A stretch of 64,000 nucleotides of DNA, from positions 186,001-250,000 of the forward strand of contig NZ_FZNP01000002.1 in assembly GCF_900188105.1 (NCBI RefSeq), in the 5' to 3' direction. The notes below the pieces were generated by a model that saw only the letters and a program-made list of their open reading frames with translations, had not been told where the DNA came from and did not search any database. This document shows positions 17,648 to 25,733 of the stretch, in pieces; the stretch's first letter is position 1; each line of letters starts with the position of its first letter. This DNA is from Actinomadura mexicana. GTDB lineage: Bacteria; Actinomycetota; Actinomycetes; Streptosporangiales; Streptosporangiaceae. Position numbers and translations under genes: made by a program.

Positions 17648-19638
17648 CGCGGCTCGCTCGGAGGCTCGGGCACTGCGTGATCCGGCTCGGGCGTGGCGTG
17701 CTCCGGGGCCCGCGGGCGGCGCGGTCCGTGCGCGAAGCGGCCGGGGCACGGGATCACGGCCGCGAGGACGGTGCCCTCCCCCGGGTCGGACCGCAGGTGC
17801 AGGGTGCCGTCCACGGCCTCCACCCGATCGTGGAGTCCGGCCAGGCCCGACCCCGGGCGGGCGGCGGCCCCGCCCGTCCCGTCGTCGGCGACCCGGACGG
17901 TCAGCCGCCCGTCCGCGAGGTCGGCCGAGACGTCCACCCGTTCCGCGCCCGCATGCCGGAGCGCGTTGGTCAGCGCCTCGCTGACGACGAAGTAGGCGGT
18001 CAGCGCGACCGGCTGCGGCAGGTCCTTCATCGGGCGGTCCATGTGCAGGCGGACGGGGCCGTCGGCGCGCCGGACCAGCTCGCGCAGCGCGGCCCTCAGC
18101 CCCTCGGTCGTCAGCACCGCCGGGTGGATGCCGCGGGACAGCTCCCGCAGCGAGCGCAGGGCGGTGCGCAGCCGCGCCTCGGCCTCGTCGATCGCCCTGT
18201 CGACGTCCCTGCGGTACCCGGGCGGAACGGTGCGGGCCACCGCGTCGCGCGCTCGGGCGAGTTGCATCCCGACCCAGATCAGTTGCGGCTGCGCGCCGTC
18301 GTGCAGGTCGCGCTGGAGGCCGTGGCGGGCGGCGTCCTCGGCCGCCACGATCCGCGCGAGCAGCGCCCGGACCTGGGCGAGATGGGCCCGCGCGGTCGCC
18401 TGCAGCCGGGTGTTCTCCAGCACCAGCCGGGTCGCCTCGGTCACCGCCTCCAGCAGCCTGGGCTCGGCGTGCAGCGTCGGGTCGTGGATCAGCACCGCCA
18501 CCGGGTCGCCGGGGTCCCCGATCACCGTGATGGCCGTGGCGGCGTCCTGGGCGGGCACCTCGACGGGCCCGCCCTCCGCGCTGATGTACGTCCCGTCCAG
18601 GGGGAAGGCGATCCGCAACCGGGGGTCGTGCAGCGTCGCGGCCAGCTTGGACTGCAGCCTGCCGGGCGGCAGTTCGGCGATCTCGCGGACGAGGTCCGAC
18701 ACCCGCGCCTCGTCCAGCCGCTCCCGGAGCAGTCCGGTGAAGAACGCGGCGGGGATGGACACCACCGCGACGAACTGCGCAAGTGCCAGCGTCCTGCCGA
18801 AGGCCGGATTGGTGAACCACGGCACCAGCGCGCCCTGGGCGCTCACCACCGTCCACAGTCCGGCCGTGACGACCATCGCGGCGGTGGGGAAGGCCAGTAC
18901 CCGCCGCTCCCGCCACCCCGCCCGCCGGTAGCGCCGGACGATCACCGACGCGCCGACGACCACCAGTACCCCGCTGCCCGCCGACAGCGCGAGTCCCGCC
19001 CCGGCGCTCAGGTGGGAATCGCGGATCGGCGTGATCGGCGCGCACACGTCCTGGCAGGCGCCGTCCGGCCGCGGCAGGCCCACGAGCGCGACGACGACGG
19101 CATTGAACGCCCCGAACCAGTAGCCTCCGGCCACCACCCGCCGACCCGCGGTGTCCCGCACGGTCCCCGTCGGGTAGGCGAGGAAGACGTGGGCGCCGAG
19201 CGGAAGCTGGAAGGCGTTCAGCCAGGACGATGCCATCACCAGCAGCCGGAGCTCCTGCGACCCCGGCTCCAGGGCGAACGCGGCGGGGGCGGTGCAGCCC
19301 AGGAGCAGCCCGAGCAGCAGCATCAGCGGGCCCATCGGCCGCCGGGGGCGCACCCGGATGACCAGGAACCCGGCCAGCAGCCACGCGCCGATCTGCGCCA
19401 GTTCCTTGGTGTAGAACAGCGGCCCGAACATTCCCCATCCGACGGCCAGCCGGGCGTCGAATGCGATCAGCGCGGCGCCCGCCGCGAGCAGCGCCCAATG
19501 GGATGGGCGTACGGATTCCTCGTGTCGTTCATCCACCGCATTGATTCCGGACAGCCGATTTCCGGATGACACCACTCCCAGATCCATCACCGCAAGCACA
19601 CCCAGCGTAACAGCGAACGTTCGTTCCGCTGCGCTCAT
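17629..19638 (-). CDS. Sensor histidine kinase (HisKA_3 type) with multi-pass sensor
   Basis: 669 residues. About eight membrane segments fill the first 300 residues. A short GAF-like region follows, then HisKA_3 with the phospho-acceptor His446 in RDLHDGAQPQL, and a HATPase_c domain with SEALTNALRHA, DDGTGG and GSGLAGL. The C-terminal 50 residues are Pro/Glu-rich. The class normally signals to NarL-type response regulators, and one is encoded at 12341-12997. The ATG at 19638 with AGGGA upstream is used; a GTG near the first membrane helix is an alternative start. Confidence 0.9.
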   Translation of the reverse strand: MSAAERTFAVTLGVLAVMDLGVVSSGNRLSGINAVDERHEESVRPSHWALLAAGAALIAFDARLAVGWGMFGPLFYTKELAQIGAWLLAGFLVIRVRPRRPMGPLMLLLGLLLGCTAPAAFALEPGSQELRLLVMASSWLNAFQLPLGAHVFLAYPTGTVRDTAGRRVVAGGYWFGAFNAVVVALVGLPRPDGACQDVCAPITPIRDSHLSAGAGLALSAGSGVLVVVGASVIVRRYRRAGWRERRVLAFPTAAMVVTAGLWTVVSAQGALVPWFTNPAFGRTLALAQFVAVVSIPAAFFTGLLRERLDEARVSDLVREIAELPPGRLQSKLAATLHDPRLRIAFPLDGTYISAEGGPVEVPAQDAATAITVIGDPGDPVAVLIHDPTLHAEPRLLEAVTEATRLVLENTRLQATARAHLAQVRALLARIVAAEDAARHGLQRDLHDGAQPQLIWVGMQLARARDAVARTVPPGYRRDVDRAIDEAEARLRTALRSLRELSRGIHPAVLTTEGLRAALRELVRRADGPVRLHMDRPMKDLPQPVALTAYFVVSEALTNALRHAGAERVDVSADLADGRLTVRVADDGTGGAAARPGSGLAGLHDRVEAVDGTLHLRSDPGEGTVLAAVIPCPGRFAHGPRRPRAPEHATPEPDHAVPEPPSEPRHLAQE

Positions 19639-20107
19639 GCCACGATTTCCCTAGGCCGGATCGGCCGAGCCCGACAATCCACGGGACCACTTCTCAGCGA
19701 TCTTCAGCAGCGGCCGCCCAAGCCTGCGTCACTGCTCGGAGACTCAATGGCCACCTGGTGGCGCCAAGGAGGGTGCGCGCGGCGATGATCTGGACGGGTG
19801 GCCACATCCGGCGAAGGGAGAGGTCTACGAGAATTCGATCATCAAGGGTTGCTTGAATGGTCCGTCATGGGAAGTTCCCCCGAGCGGAGATACCGTTCTT
19901 CGGAACGGTCCGGGACAGCAAGCCCGCGGAAAGTGCGCTCGCCCAGAAGCGGGGATGAGTCGCGCTCAGTGCGTTACCGATGACGGCGACCAGGCTGCCG
20001 GAAAAGGTGGACACCGAGAACTTCGGTGCGCCCAGGCCGCGGGCAGGGCCTGCCACATCCCGGCTGAAGGCTGCGAAGGCTCGGCGTCCTGCCATCCCGG
20101 AGTGGCG
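19639..20107. other. Intergenic region without recognised gene
   Basis: About 470 bp upstream of the histidine kinase and downstream of an SDR gene. Short frames occur on both strands, but none has family signatures or a supported start. It should carry the histidine kinase promoter at its left end. The lower GC near 19830-19870 may mark non-coding or eroded sequence. Confidence 0.4.
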
Positions 20108-20872
20108 TCAGGCGGCGATGACGGCTGTCGTGGTGCGGCCGCCGTCCACGTCCAGGGTGATGCCGTGGACGAAGGCGGCCTCCTCGGCGGCCAGGTAGAC
20201 GGCGGCGTGCGCGACGGCCTGGGGCTCGCCCATGCCTCCGGCCGGAGTGCCGACCATCATGGCCTCGCCCGGGAGCCGCTCTCCCGGCGCGGGTTCGAGG
20301 ATCACGCCGGGGGAGATCGCGTTCACGCGGACGCCGTGCGGGCCGAACTCCGCGGCCCACGCCCGGGTGAGCGTCTCCATCGCGCCCTTGGTGGAGCTGT
20401 AGAGCGCCCCCGCGGGGACGCCCAGGCGCGCGATCCACGAACCGAGGTTGATGATCGCGCCGCCGCCGGCCTCGACCATGGCGGGGGCGACCGCCGCCGT
20501 CAGGAAGAACGGCGCCTTCACATTGACCGCGTAGACCTGGTCGAACGTGTTCTCGTCGGTGGCCGCGGTGCCGCCGCCGGGGTAGATGCCGGCGTTGTTG
20601 ACCAGGACGTCGATGCCGCCGCCGAGAACCGACGCCGCCTCCCGCGCCAGGGCCTGCGAAGCCTCGGCGGTTCCGTCCAGGTCGGCCCGCACGAGGTCGG
20701 CGCGACCGCCCCGTGCGCGGATACCGTCCACGACCTCCCGGCCCCGCCCGGCGCTGCGGCCGGACACGATCACGTGCGCGCCCTCGGCGGCGAACGCCTC
20801 GGCGATCGCCCGCCCGATGTTGCTGGTCGATCCGGTCACCAGCGCCCGCTTGCCTTCCAGCCGTCCGCTCAT
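20108..20872 (-). CDS. Short-chain dehydrogenase/reductase under TetR control
   Basis: 254 residues. Motifs are TGSTSNIG, NNAG, the YxxxK active site (YSSTKG) preceded by LGSWIA, and a C-terminal DGG segment typical of SDRs using NAD(P). The ATG at 20872 follows GGGGGAG; the longer frame to 20938 lacks this. The gene is downstream of and co-directional with a TetR gene, and a copy of that regulator's palindrome lies 90 bp before its start, so it is the probable target. The substrate is unknown. Confidence 0.9.
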   Translation of the reverse strand: MSGRLEGKRALVTGSTSNIGRAIAEAFAAEGAHVIVSGRSAGRGREVVDGIRARGGRADLVRADLDGTAEASQALAREAASVLGGGIDVLVNNAGIYPGGGTAATDENTFDQVYAVNVKAPFFLTAAVAPAMVEAGGGAIINLGSWIARLGVPAGALYSSTKGAMETLTRAWAAEFGPHGVRVNAISPGVILEPAPGERLPGEAMMVGTPAGGMGEPQAVAHAAVYLAAEEAAFVHGITLDVDGGRTTTAVIAA

Positions 20873-20961
20873 CGTGTACTCCCCCTCGGTCGGCCGTGCC
20901 GCTCGCTCATGTCGCTCGACCGGTCGGCCGGGCGGCACCCGCCACTCTGCAGGGGGAAAAA

Positions 20962-20977
20962 TGGACCCGCAAGTCCA
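20962..20977. promoter_or_regulatory. TetR operator copy 1 (before SDR gene)
   Basis: TGGACCCGCAAGTCCA: inverted half-sites TGGAC and GTCCA around 6 bases. It sits directly after the tetR stop and 90 bp upstream of the SDR start. 15 of 16 bases match copy 2 at 21600-21615, including the non-symmetric spacer, which strongly suggests one regulator binds both. Confidence 0.75.
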
Positions 20978-20978
20978 A

Positions 20979-21581
20979 TCACGCGGGCGCGAGCCGGCGC
21001 AGGTCCTCGATCGCCTGGTCGAGGGCGGCCCGCAGGTGGGAGGACCGGCCGGTCGACTGGAGGATCGTCACGCCGCCCTGGATGCCCGCCAGCAGCGCGG
21101 CCGCCCGCCGGTCGGCGTCCACGCCGGCGGGCAGGTGCCCGGCGGCCTGCAGGGAGCGGATCCCGGCGGCCAGGCTCGCCTGCCACTGGTTCATGAGCTC
21201 GACCACGATGGCACGCGCTCCGGGGGTGGCCCGGCCGACCTGGAGGAACAGCGAGCCGAGCGGGCACCGGTCACCCTGAGCCTCGTAGCGCTCGACCACC
21301 ACGTCGCGCCACCGCCGCCACGCCTCCCAGGAGTCCAGGCGTCCCAGGTAGGGCTGCTGGTCCTCCAGGACCTGATCGGCCTCGTACTGCGCTACCGCGA
21401 GCAGCAACTCGTCCTTGCCCGCCGGGAAGTAGTGGAACAGCTGGCTCTTGCTGGCCCGGGTGCGCGCCATGACGTCTTCGAGGGTCGCGAAGGCCACTCC
21501 CCGGTCGCGCATCACCTCGGCGGCGCCCTCGATGATCCGGCTCCGGGTCGCCGCGCCCTTCGCCGTCAGACTCTTCCGCAT
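20979..21581 (-). CDS. TetR-family transcriptional regulator
   Basis: 200 residues from the ATG at 21581 (a GTG four codons upstream is also possible). The N-terminal HTH is typical (TRSRIIEGAAEVMRDRGV...SKSQLFHYFPAGKDELL). The ligand domain has the PLGSL motif of the TetR_C subgroup near AcuR/YcdC-like regulators, which commonly control nearby oxidoreductases. Two near-identical palindromes, one at its own promoter and one before the SDR gene, indicate autoregulation and control of the SDR. Confidence 0.92.
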   Translation of the reverse strand: MRKSLTAKGAATRSRIIEGAAEVMRDRGVAFATLEDVMARTRASKSQLFHYFPAGKDELLLAVAQYEADQVLEDQQPYLGRLDSWEAWRRWRDVVVERYEAQGDRCPLGSLFLQVGRATPGARAIVVELMNQWQASLAAGIRSLQAAGHLPAGVDADRRAAALLAGIQGGVTILQSTGRSSHLRAALDQAIEDLRRLAPA

Positions 21582-21599
21582 GCCCCGCCTCACCCGAAC

Positions 21600-21615
21600 T
21601 GGACCAGCAAGTCCA
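21600..21615. promoter_or_regulatory. TetR operator copy 2 (tetR promoter)
   Basis: TGGACCAGCAAGTCCA, the same inverted repeat as at 20962-20977 with one base changed. It lies 19 bp upstream of the tetR ATG, the usual position for autorepression. Confidence 0.75.
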
Positions 21616-21749
21616 ACTTAGCGCGGCAGTGGCCGGACGGCCTCCCCAGCGGTCAACAGCGTTGCCGGAGAAGGAGTCGGACGGCGAAAGGCCCGCCCCG
21701 GAGAAAGTGAAGCTCCGCCGGTGTGCGCGGCGGCCCTTCTTTCAGGAGA

Positions 21750-21956
21750 TCAGCGTCCTGACATGATCGCGATGGCGGCGAAGAAAAGGATCAGCCCGCC
21801 GACGATCTCCCAGAAGCCGGGATAACCGTTCTCCTGCCAGCGGCGGTTCAGGTCGTCGCTGTTACGCCGGCGCCTGGCCTCGGAATCCCAGCGGGAGGAC
21901 CGGTCCCGCTGCCAGTTGTGGTAGTCGAGGCGGCTATGCGGTTCACCTGTCCACAG
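21750..21956 (-). pseudogene. Fragment ending in a C-terminal membrane helix
   Basis: The frame ends with a plausible protein tail: charged, Trp-containing sequence (LDYHNWQRDRSSRWDSEARR, WQENGYPGFWEI) and a hydrophobic helix (VGGLILFFAAIAIM) before the stop. No ATG, GTG or TTG exists in frame before the frame runs into a strong hairpin, so it looks like the 3' end of a gene that lost its 5' part. A non-standard start cannot be excluded. Confidence 0.35.
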
Positions 21957-21971
21957 GGTGTGGACGGCGCG

Positions 21972-22008
21972 GAGGCGCCCCCGGAAGACGAACCTTCGGG
22001 GGCGCCTC
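21972..22008. terminator. Strong hairpin
   Basis: GAGGCGCCCCC and GGGGGCGCCTC form an 11-bp perfect stem, extended by CGGAAG/CTTC pairing around a short loop. It lies just downstream of the basic-tail fragment on the minus strand and probably was its terminator. Confidence 0.6.
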
Positions 22009-22024
22009 TGCTCGGGCAGTGTTC

Positions 22025-22159
22025 CTAGCGGCGGGCCTTGACCTCGTAGGTGGCCTTCTTCGGGGCCGGGGTGAGGGCCTTGGCCGTCTTGCGCGGGGTC
22101 TTGCCTCGCTCCGGCTCGCCAGGCGGTGCGGATGCCTGCGGGGTGGGCCGCCTCCGCGG
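22025..22159 (-). pseudogene. 3' fragment of a basic (HU/histone-like tail) protein
   Basis: 44 codons between an upstream in-frame stop and TAG, with no start codon. The tail is Lys/Ala/Pro-rich (GKTPRKTAKALTPAPKKATYEVKARR split over the end), like the basic C-termini of nucleoid-associated proteins. It is followed directly by a terminator hairpin, so this is the end of a former gene. Identity beyond the composition is uncertain. Confidence 0.3.
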
Positions 22160-22181
22160 TCAGGTGCGCGGGCTCAGGGGG

Positions 22182-22811
22182 TCACGGCGAGGTGGTGTTG
22201 ATCTGCGGGAAGGTTCCGCCGCTGTTCTTGACGGTGTAGGCGCCCACCAGCGAGGCGGAGTGGCCGTTGCCCGCGATGCCGAGGCAGCCGGCGGTGACGT
22301 TGCTGATCGTCAGGCCGGCGCCGCCGGCCGTCAGCTTGCCTGTGGCGTTGGTGTAGGAACCGGCGGCCGTGCCGGCGATGTCCATCTGGCAGAGGCCGAA
22401 GGCCGCCGAGGCGTGCGCGGAGATGCCGCTGATGCTGCCCGCGGTGACGCCGCCCGACGTGGCGCCCGTGACGTTCACCTTCCAGGGAAGGGCGTTCGTC
22501 GTCACGGTGAAGGTGAACCCGCCGCCCTTGCAGTTGGTGAACGAGATCGAACTGATCGTGCCGACCTGGAGCGGCGAGGCGCCGCTCTTGACCCCGTTCG
22601 GGATGCTGCCCTTGCCGGTGGACGTGGTGCAGGTCACCGCGATGCCGGTGGTGGTGTCGGTGATGACGAGGTTGCCGGAGTTCGTGGCGGTCACCGAGCC
22701 GCCGTTCGTCACGGTCGCGGTGAGGTTGGCCGCGTGGGCCGCGGGAGCGAGGAACAGCGCGAGGGCGGACGCGCTCGTCGCGGCGATGGCCGCAGAGGTG
22801 ATCTTACGCAC
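22182..22811 (-). CDS. Secreted Ser/Thr/Gly-rich beta protein, unknown function
   Basis: 209 residues from a GTG at 22811, preceded by AGGAAAGG. Residues 1-28 are a Sec signal peptide (VRKITSAAIAATSASALALF, ending AAHA-A). The mature protein is rich in Gly, Ser, Thr, Ala and Val with alternating strands and four cysteines that could make two disulphides. No catalytic motif is visible. Such small exported beta proteins are frequent in Actinomadura-like genomes and may coat the cell surface; that is inference. Confidence 0.8.
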   Translation of the reverse strand: MRKITSAAIAATSASALALFLAPAAHAANLTATVTNGGSVTATNSGNLVITDTTTGIAVTCTTSTGKGSIPNGVKSGASPLQVGTISSISFTNCKGGGFTFTVTTNALPWKVNVTGATSGGVTAGSISGISAHASAAFGLCQMDIAGTAAGSYTNATGKLTAGGAGLTISNVTAGCLGIAGNGHSASLVGAYTVKNSGGTFPQINTTSP

Positions 22812-23195
22812 GGGGAATGACCTTTCCTGGGGGTGGGACCGGGTGCCTGGGGAACGGGCACGGGCCTTCCTGCGTGGGTGGTGTGAGCTCACCATTCACC
22901 TACTAGCCGGTACGGTAAGCGGAGATTTTCACGGCCGACAAGGTTCGGACGCGGGGCCGGCACCGATTCCGGCAAGGTCTGTCAACAGATGAGTAAACAG
23001 CCCCGCGAGATTGGTGCGCCGATGAGGAAGCACCGGGCGCCCTGAAGGGGTCTGACCGGAACACGCCATGGGGACTCACCGATACTGACAGCGCCGTTGG
23101 CTGCCCGCGACGAAGCCCGTCCGCGCCCATACCCCCTTTCGCGCCGCCGTTCCGAGGCCTTTTCCGACTAGGAGCCCCTGGGTATTTTGAACGGC
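22812..23195. other. Divergent intergenic region
   Basis: About 385 bp between the secreted protein gene and the first PucR-type gene. It must contain both promoters. The segment around 22890-22930 is comparatively AT-rich, but no clear hexamers or palindromes were recognised and no ORF is supported. Confidence 0.4.
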
Positions 23196-24422
23196 ATGTC
23201 GCTTCCGTTGGGGCAGCCCGCTTCTACGCTCGGACGGGAGGGTGCGCTCGTGCGACCAGAGCCGGCGCCTCCCGAACTCGTGGAGGTCCTGCGGTCGGGG
23301 CTCCCCGGACTGGCCGAGGAGATCTACACGGCCGTCCGCGCCACCGTCCCCGACTACGCGGTCGCGGACGGCAGCGCGCCCAGCCCGGAACGGGTCGTGC
23401 GGGAGGCCATGCGCACCTACGTGGCGCGCTTCGCCGACCCGGCGGAGCCGCTGGACGGGCTGCTGGAGCTGCTGCACTCGTTCGGCCGCAAGGAGGTCAC
23501 GGGCAACCGGAGCCTGGAGTCCCTGCACGCCGCGATCCACACCGCCTTCGACACCTCCTGGCACCGGATCACCGAGGTGTGCGTCCGCAACAAGGTGTCG
23601 GGCGCCGACCTGGCCCGCGTCGCGGAATTCCAGATGGCCTTCATGGACCAGGTGATCGACCCGATCGTCCAGGCCTATCTGGACCAGGGCCCGAAGGCGC
23701 CGGTCGACCTCGTCCATTCGCGCAGGCTGCTGATACGGGGGCTTTCCACGCGCCCGGTCGCCTCCCGCGAGGCGGTCGAGCACCTCGCCGCGAAACTCGG
23801 GTGGAACGTGCCGGAGACGGCGACGCCGGTCGCGGTCCGCCGCGGCACGCGGTGGCGGCCCGCCGCCGCGCGCCGCGACGTCCTGTCGGCCCTCGGCGGG
23901 ACCGCGCCCTGGCTGCTCGTGCCCGGCGGCGTGGACGAGGCCCGGCGCGCGCTGCTGGGCGCGGCGCTCGACCGCGGGCCCGTCGTGGTCGGCCTGACCG
24001 TGCCGCTCGGCGAGATCCCCGACGCGCTGCGCTGGGCGCGCGGCGTGCTCGCCCTCGCCGAGGACGGCGTGATCGGCGCCGCGCCGCTGATCCGCGCCGA
24101 GGACCACCTCCTGGACCTGTGGCTGACGTGCGACCCGCCCCTCGTGGAGGAGATCGCCCGGCGCCGGCTCGGCGGCCTGGCCGGCCTGCCCGAGGGCAAG
24201 CGGCGCGCGCTCACCGAGACGCTGCGGGTCTGGCTGGAGCAGTGGAGCACGGCGGCGGACGTCGGGCGCCGGCTGCACCTGCACCCCCAGACCGTCCGGT
24301 ACCGGCTGCGGCAGATCAGGAAGGAGATCGGCGACCGGCTGGACGACCCCGAGACGCGCTTCGTCCTGGAGGCGGTCCTGAAGGCCCGCCGGCGGACGCC
24401 GCCGGGCCGGCCCGCCTCCTGA
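23196..24422 (+). CDS. PucR/CdaR-type transcriptional regulator
   Basis: 408 residues from the ATG at 23196 (a TTG three codons earlier is less likely). The N-terminal half is helical. The C-terminus carries the PucR HTH_30 signature LHPQTVRYRLRQIRKEIGDRL followed by ETRFVLEAVL. A central GGDEF-like degenerate region is typical of the group. These proteins activate purine, proline, gamma-aminobutyrate or aromatic catabolism genes in actinomycetes; no target operon is adjacent. A paralogue follows 33 bp downstream. Confidence 0.9.
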   Translation: MSLPLGQPASTLGREGALVRPEPAPPELVEVLRSGLPGLAEEIYTAVRATVPDYAVADGSAPSPERVVREAMRTYVARFADPAEPLDGLLELLHSFGRKEVTGNRSLESLHAAIHTAFDTSWHRITEVCVRNKVSGADLARVAEFQMAFMDQVIDPIVQAYLDQGPKAPVDLVHSRRLLIRGLSTRPVASREAVEHLAAKLGWNVPETATPVAVRRGTRWRPAAARRDVLSALGGTAPWLLVPGGVDEARRALLGAALDRGPVVVGLTVPLGEIPDALRWARGVLALAEDGVIGAAPLIRAEDHLLDLWLTCDPPLVEEIARRRLGGLAGLPEGKRRALTETLRVWLEQWSTAADVGRRLHLHPQTVRYRLRQIRKEIGDRLDDPETRFVLEAVLKARRRTPPGRPAS

Positions 24423-24455
24423 CACCCCCGTCACCCACCCCACGGAGCGTGTGCG

Positions 24456-25688
24456 ATGCCGAGGCCGTCATCTCCAGGCGCGTCGCCGCCGGAGTCCGCC
24501 GAGCTGCGCGAACTCGTCGCGGCGCTGTCGCCGGACGTCCGGACGGCCGTCGTCCCCGGCCTGGTCGACGAGATCGTGGAGAGGATCCGCGCCGCGATCC
24601 CCGCCTACGCGCGACCTCCCGGTAGCGCGTACAACCACGTCATCCGCACCGCCGTCGAACGCAACGTGCTCGGGTTCCTGGACTGGCTGGCCGACCCCGC
24701 GCGGCCGCTCGACCGCCGCGACGAGCTCTGCCGCAAGATGGGCGCGTTCGAGGTGATGGAGGGACGCCCGCTCACGGTGATCCAGTCGGCCTACCGCGCC
24801 GCGACGCAGGTGGCGTGGTCCCGGATCCGGGCGATGCTGGACGACCGCGTCGCGTCCGTCCTCGCGGTCTCCGCGCTGGCCGAGGCCGTCATCGCCTACA
24901 TGGACGATGCGGCGGCCCTGTCCAGGGAGGGCTACGAGAGGGCCAGGGCGGAGGCGTGCGATGGACGCGCGGCCGCCCGGCTGGCCCTTCTGCGCGCGCT
25001 CGTCGCCCCCACATCGCCGGTCGAGCAGGACCCGGCCGCCGAATGGCCGCTTCCCGACGAGGTCACGCTCGTCGCCCTGCCCCCCGGGACTCTGCCCGTC
25101 TGCCCCTTACTGGACGCCGACGTCCTGCTCGACCCGGAGGACCCGGCGCCCTACCTCCTCGTCCCCGGCCCGCTCACCGGCGACCGGCGGGCGATGCTCG
25201 AAGCGGCCCTGGCCGGGGAGCGTGCCGCGGTGGGCCTGACCGTCCCCCGGGCGCGTGCCGCCGACTCGCTCCGCTGGGCCAGGCGCCTGCTCGACCTGAA
25301 GGACGTCCTGCACGACGGCACGCTCACCCTGTGCGAGGACCACCTGATGAGCCTGTGGCTGCTGGCCGACGGCGCGCTGATGGACCAGATGACGCGCCGC
25401 GGCCTGGCGCCCCTCGCCCCGCTCAGCGAGCGGCGCAGGCTGCCGCTCGTCGACACGCTCGCCGTCTGGCTGCGCACCCGCGCGCCCGCGACGCGGATCA
25501 GCGAGGAGCTCGGCGTGCACGTGCAGACCGTCCGGTACCGGATGCGCGTCCTCGAACACCTCCTCGGCGACGAGCTCGCCGACCCCGGCACCCGGTTCGC
25601 CATCGAGGCCGCGCTGCGCACCCGGCGGCTCCGGGCCCGACGCCTCGATGCCCGCTCGGCGCCCTGCCCGCCCGGCACCGGAACCTGA
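24456..25688 (+). CDS. PucR/CdaR-type transcriptional regulator (paralogue)
   Basis: 410 residues, same architecture as the preceding gene: helical N-terminus, central domain with LLVPG and AVGLTVP matching its neighbour, and C-terminal VHVQTVRYRMRVLEHLLGD HTH. Clear but distant similarity indicates an old tandem duplication. The two are probably one transcription unit. Confidence 0.9.
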   Translation: MPRPSSPGASPPESAELRELVAALSPDVRTAVVPGLVDEIVERIRAAIPAYARPPGSAYNHVIRTAVERNVLGFLDWLADPARPLDRRDELCRKMGAFEVMEGRPLTVIQSAYRAATQVAWSRIRAMLDDRVASVLAVSALAEAVIAYMDDAAALSREGYERARAEACDGRAAARLALLRALVAPTSPVEQDPAAEWPLPDEVTLVALPPGTLPVCPLLDADVLLDPEDPAPYLLVPGPLTGDRRAMLEAALAGERAAVGLTVPRARAADSLRWARRLLDLKDVLHDGTLTLCEDHLMSLWLLADGALMDQMTRRGLAPLAPLSERRRLPLVDTLAVWLRTRAPATRISEELGVHVQTVRYRMRVLEHLLGDELADPGTRFAIEAALRTRRLRARRLDARSAPCPPGTGT

Positions 25689-25733
25689 CCCGCGGTCCGC
25701 GGGGCGCCGATTCCCCTGCGGCCGCCCGGTCGG

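Noticed and set aside
15689..19498. 1269-codon minus-strand frame across both Ser/Thr kinases and the histidine kinase
   Set aside because: It covers genes with complete catalytic motifs on both strands and consists of Arg/Gly/Pro-rich shadow sequence.
22903..23130. Small minus-strand ORF in the gap before the PucR genes
   Set aside because: No family signature, no ribosome binding site and Arg/Ser-rich composition.
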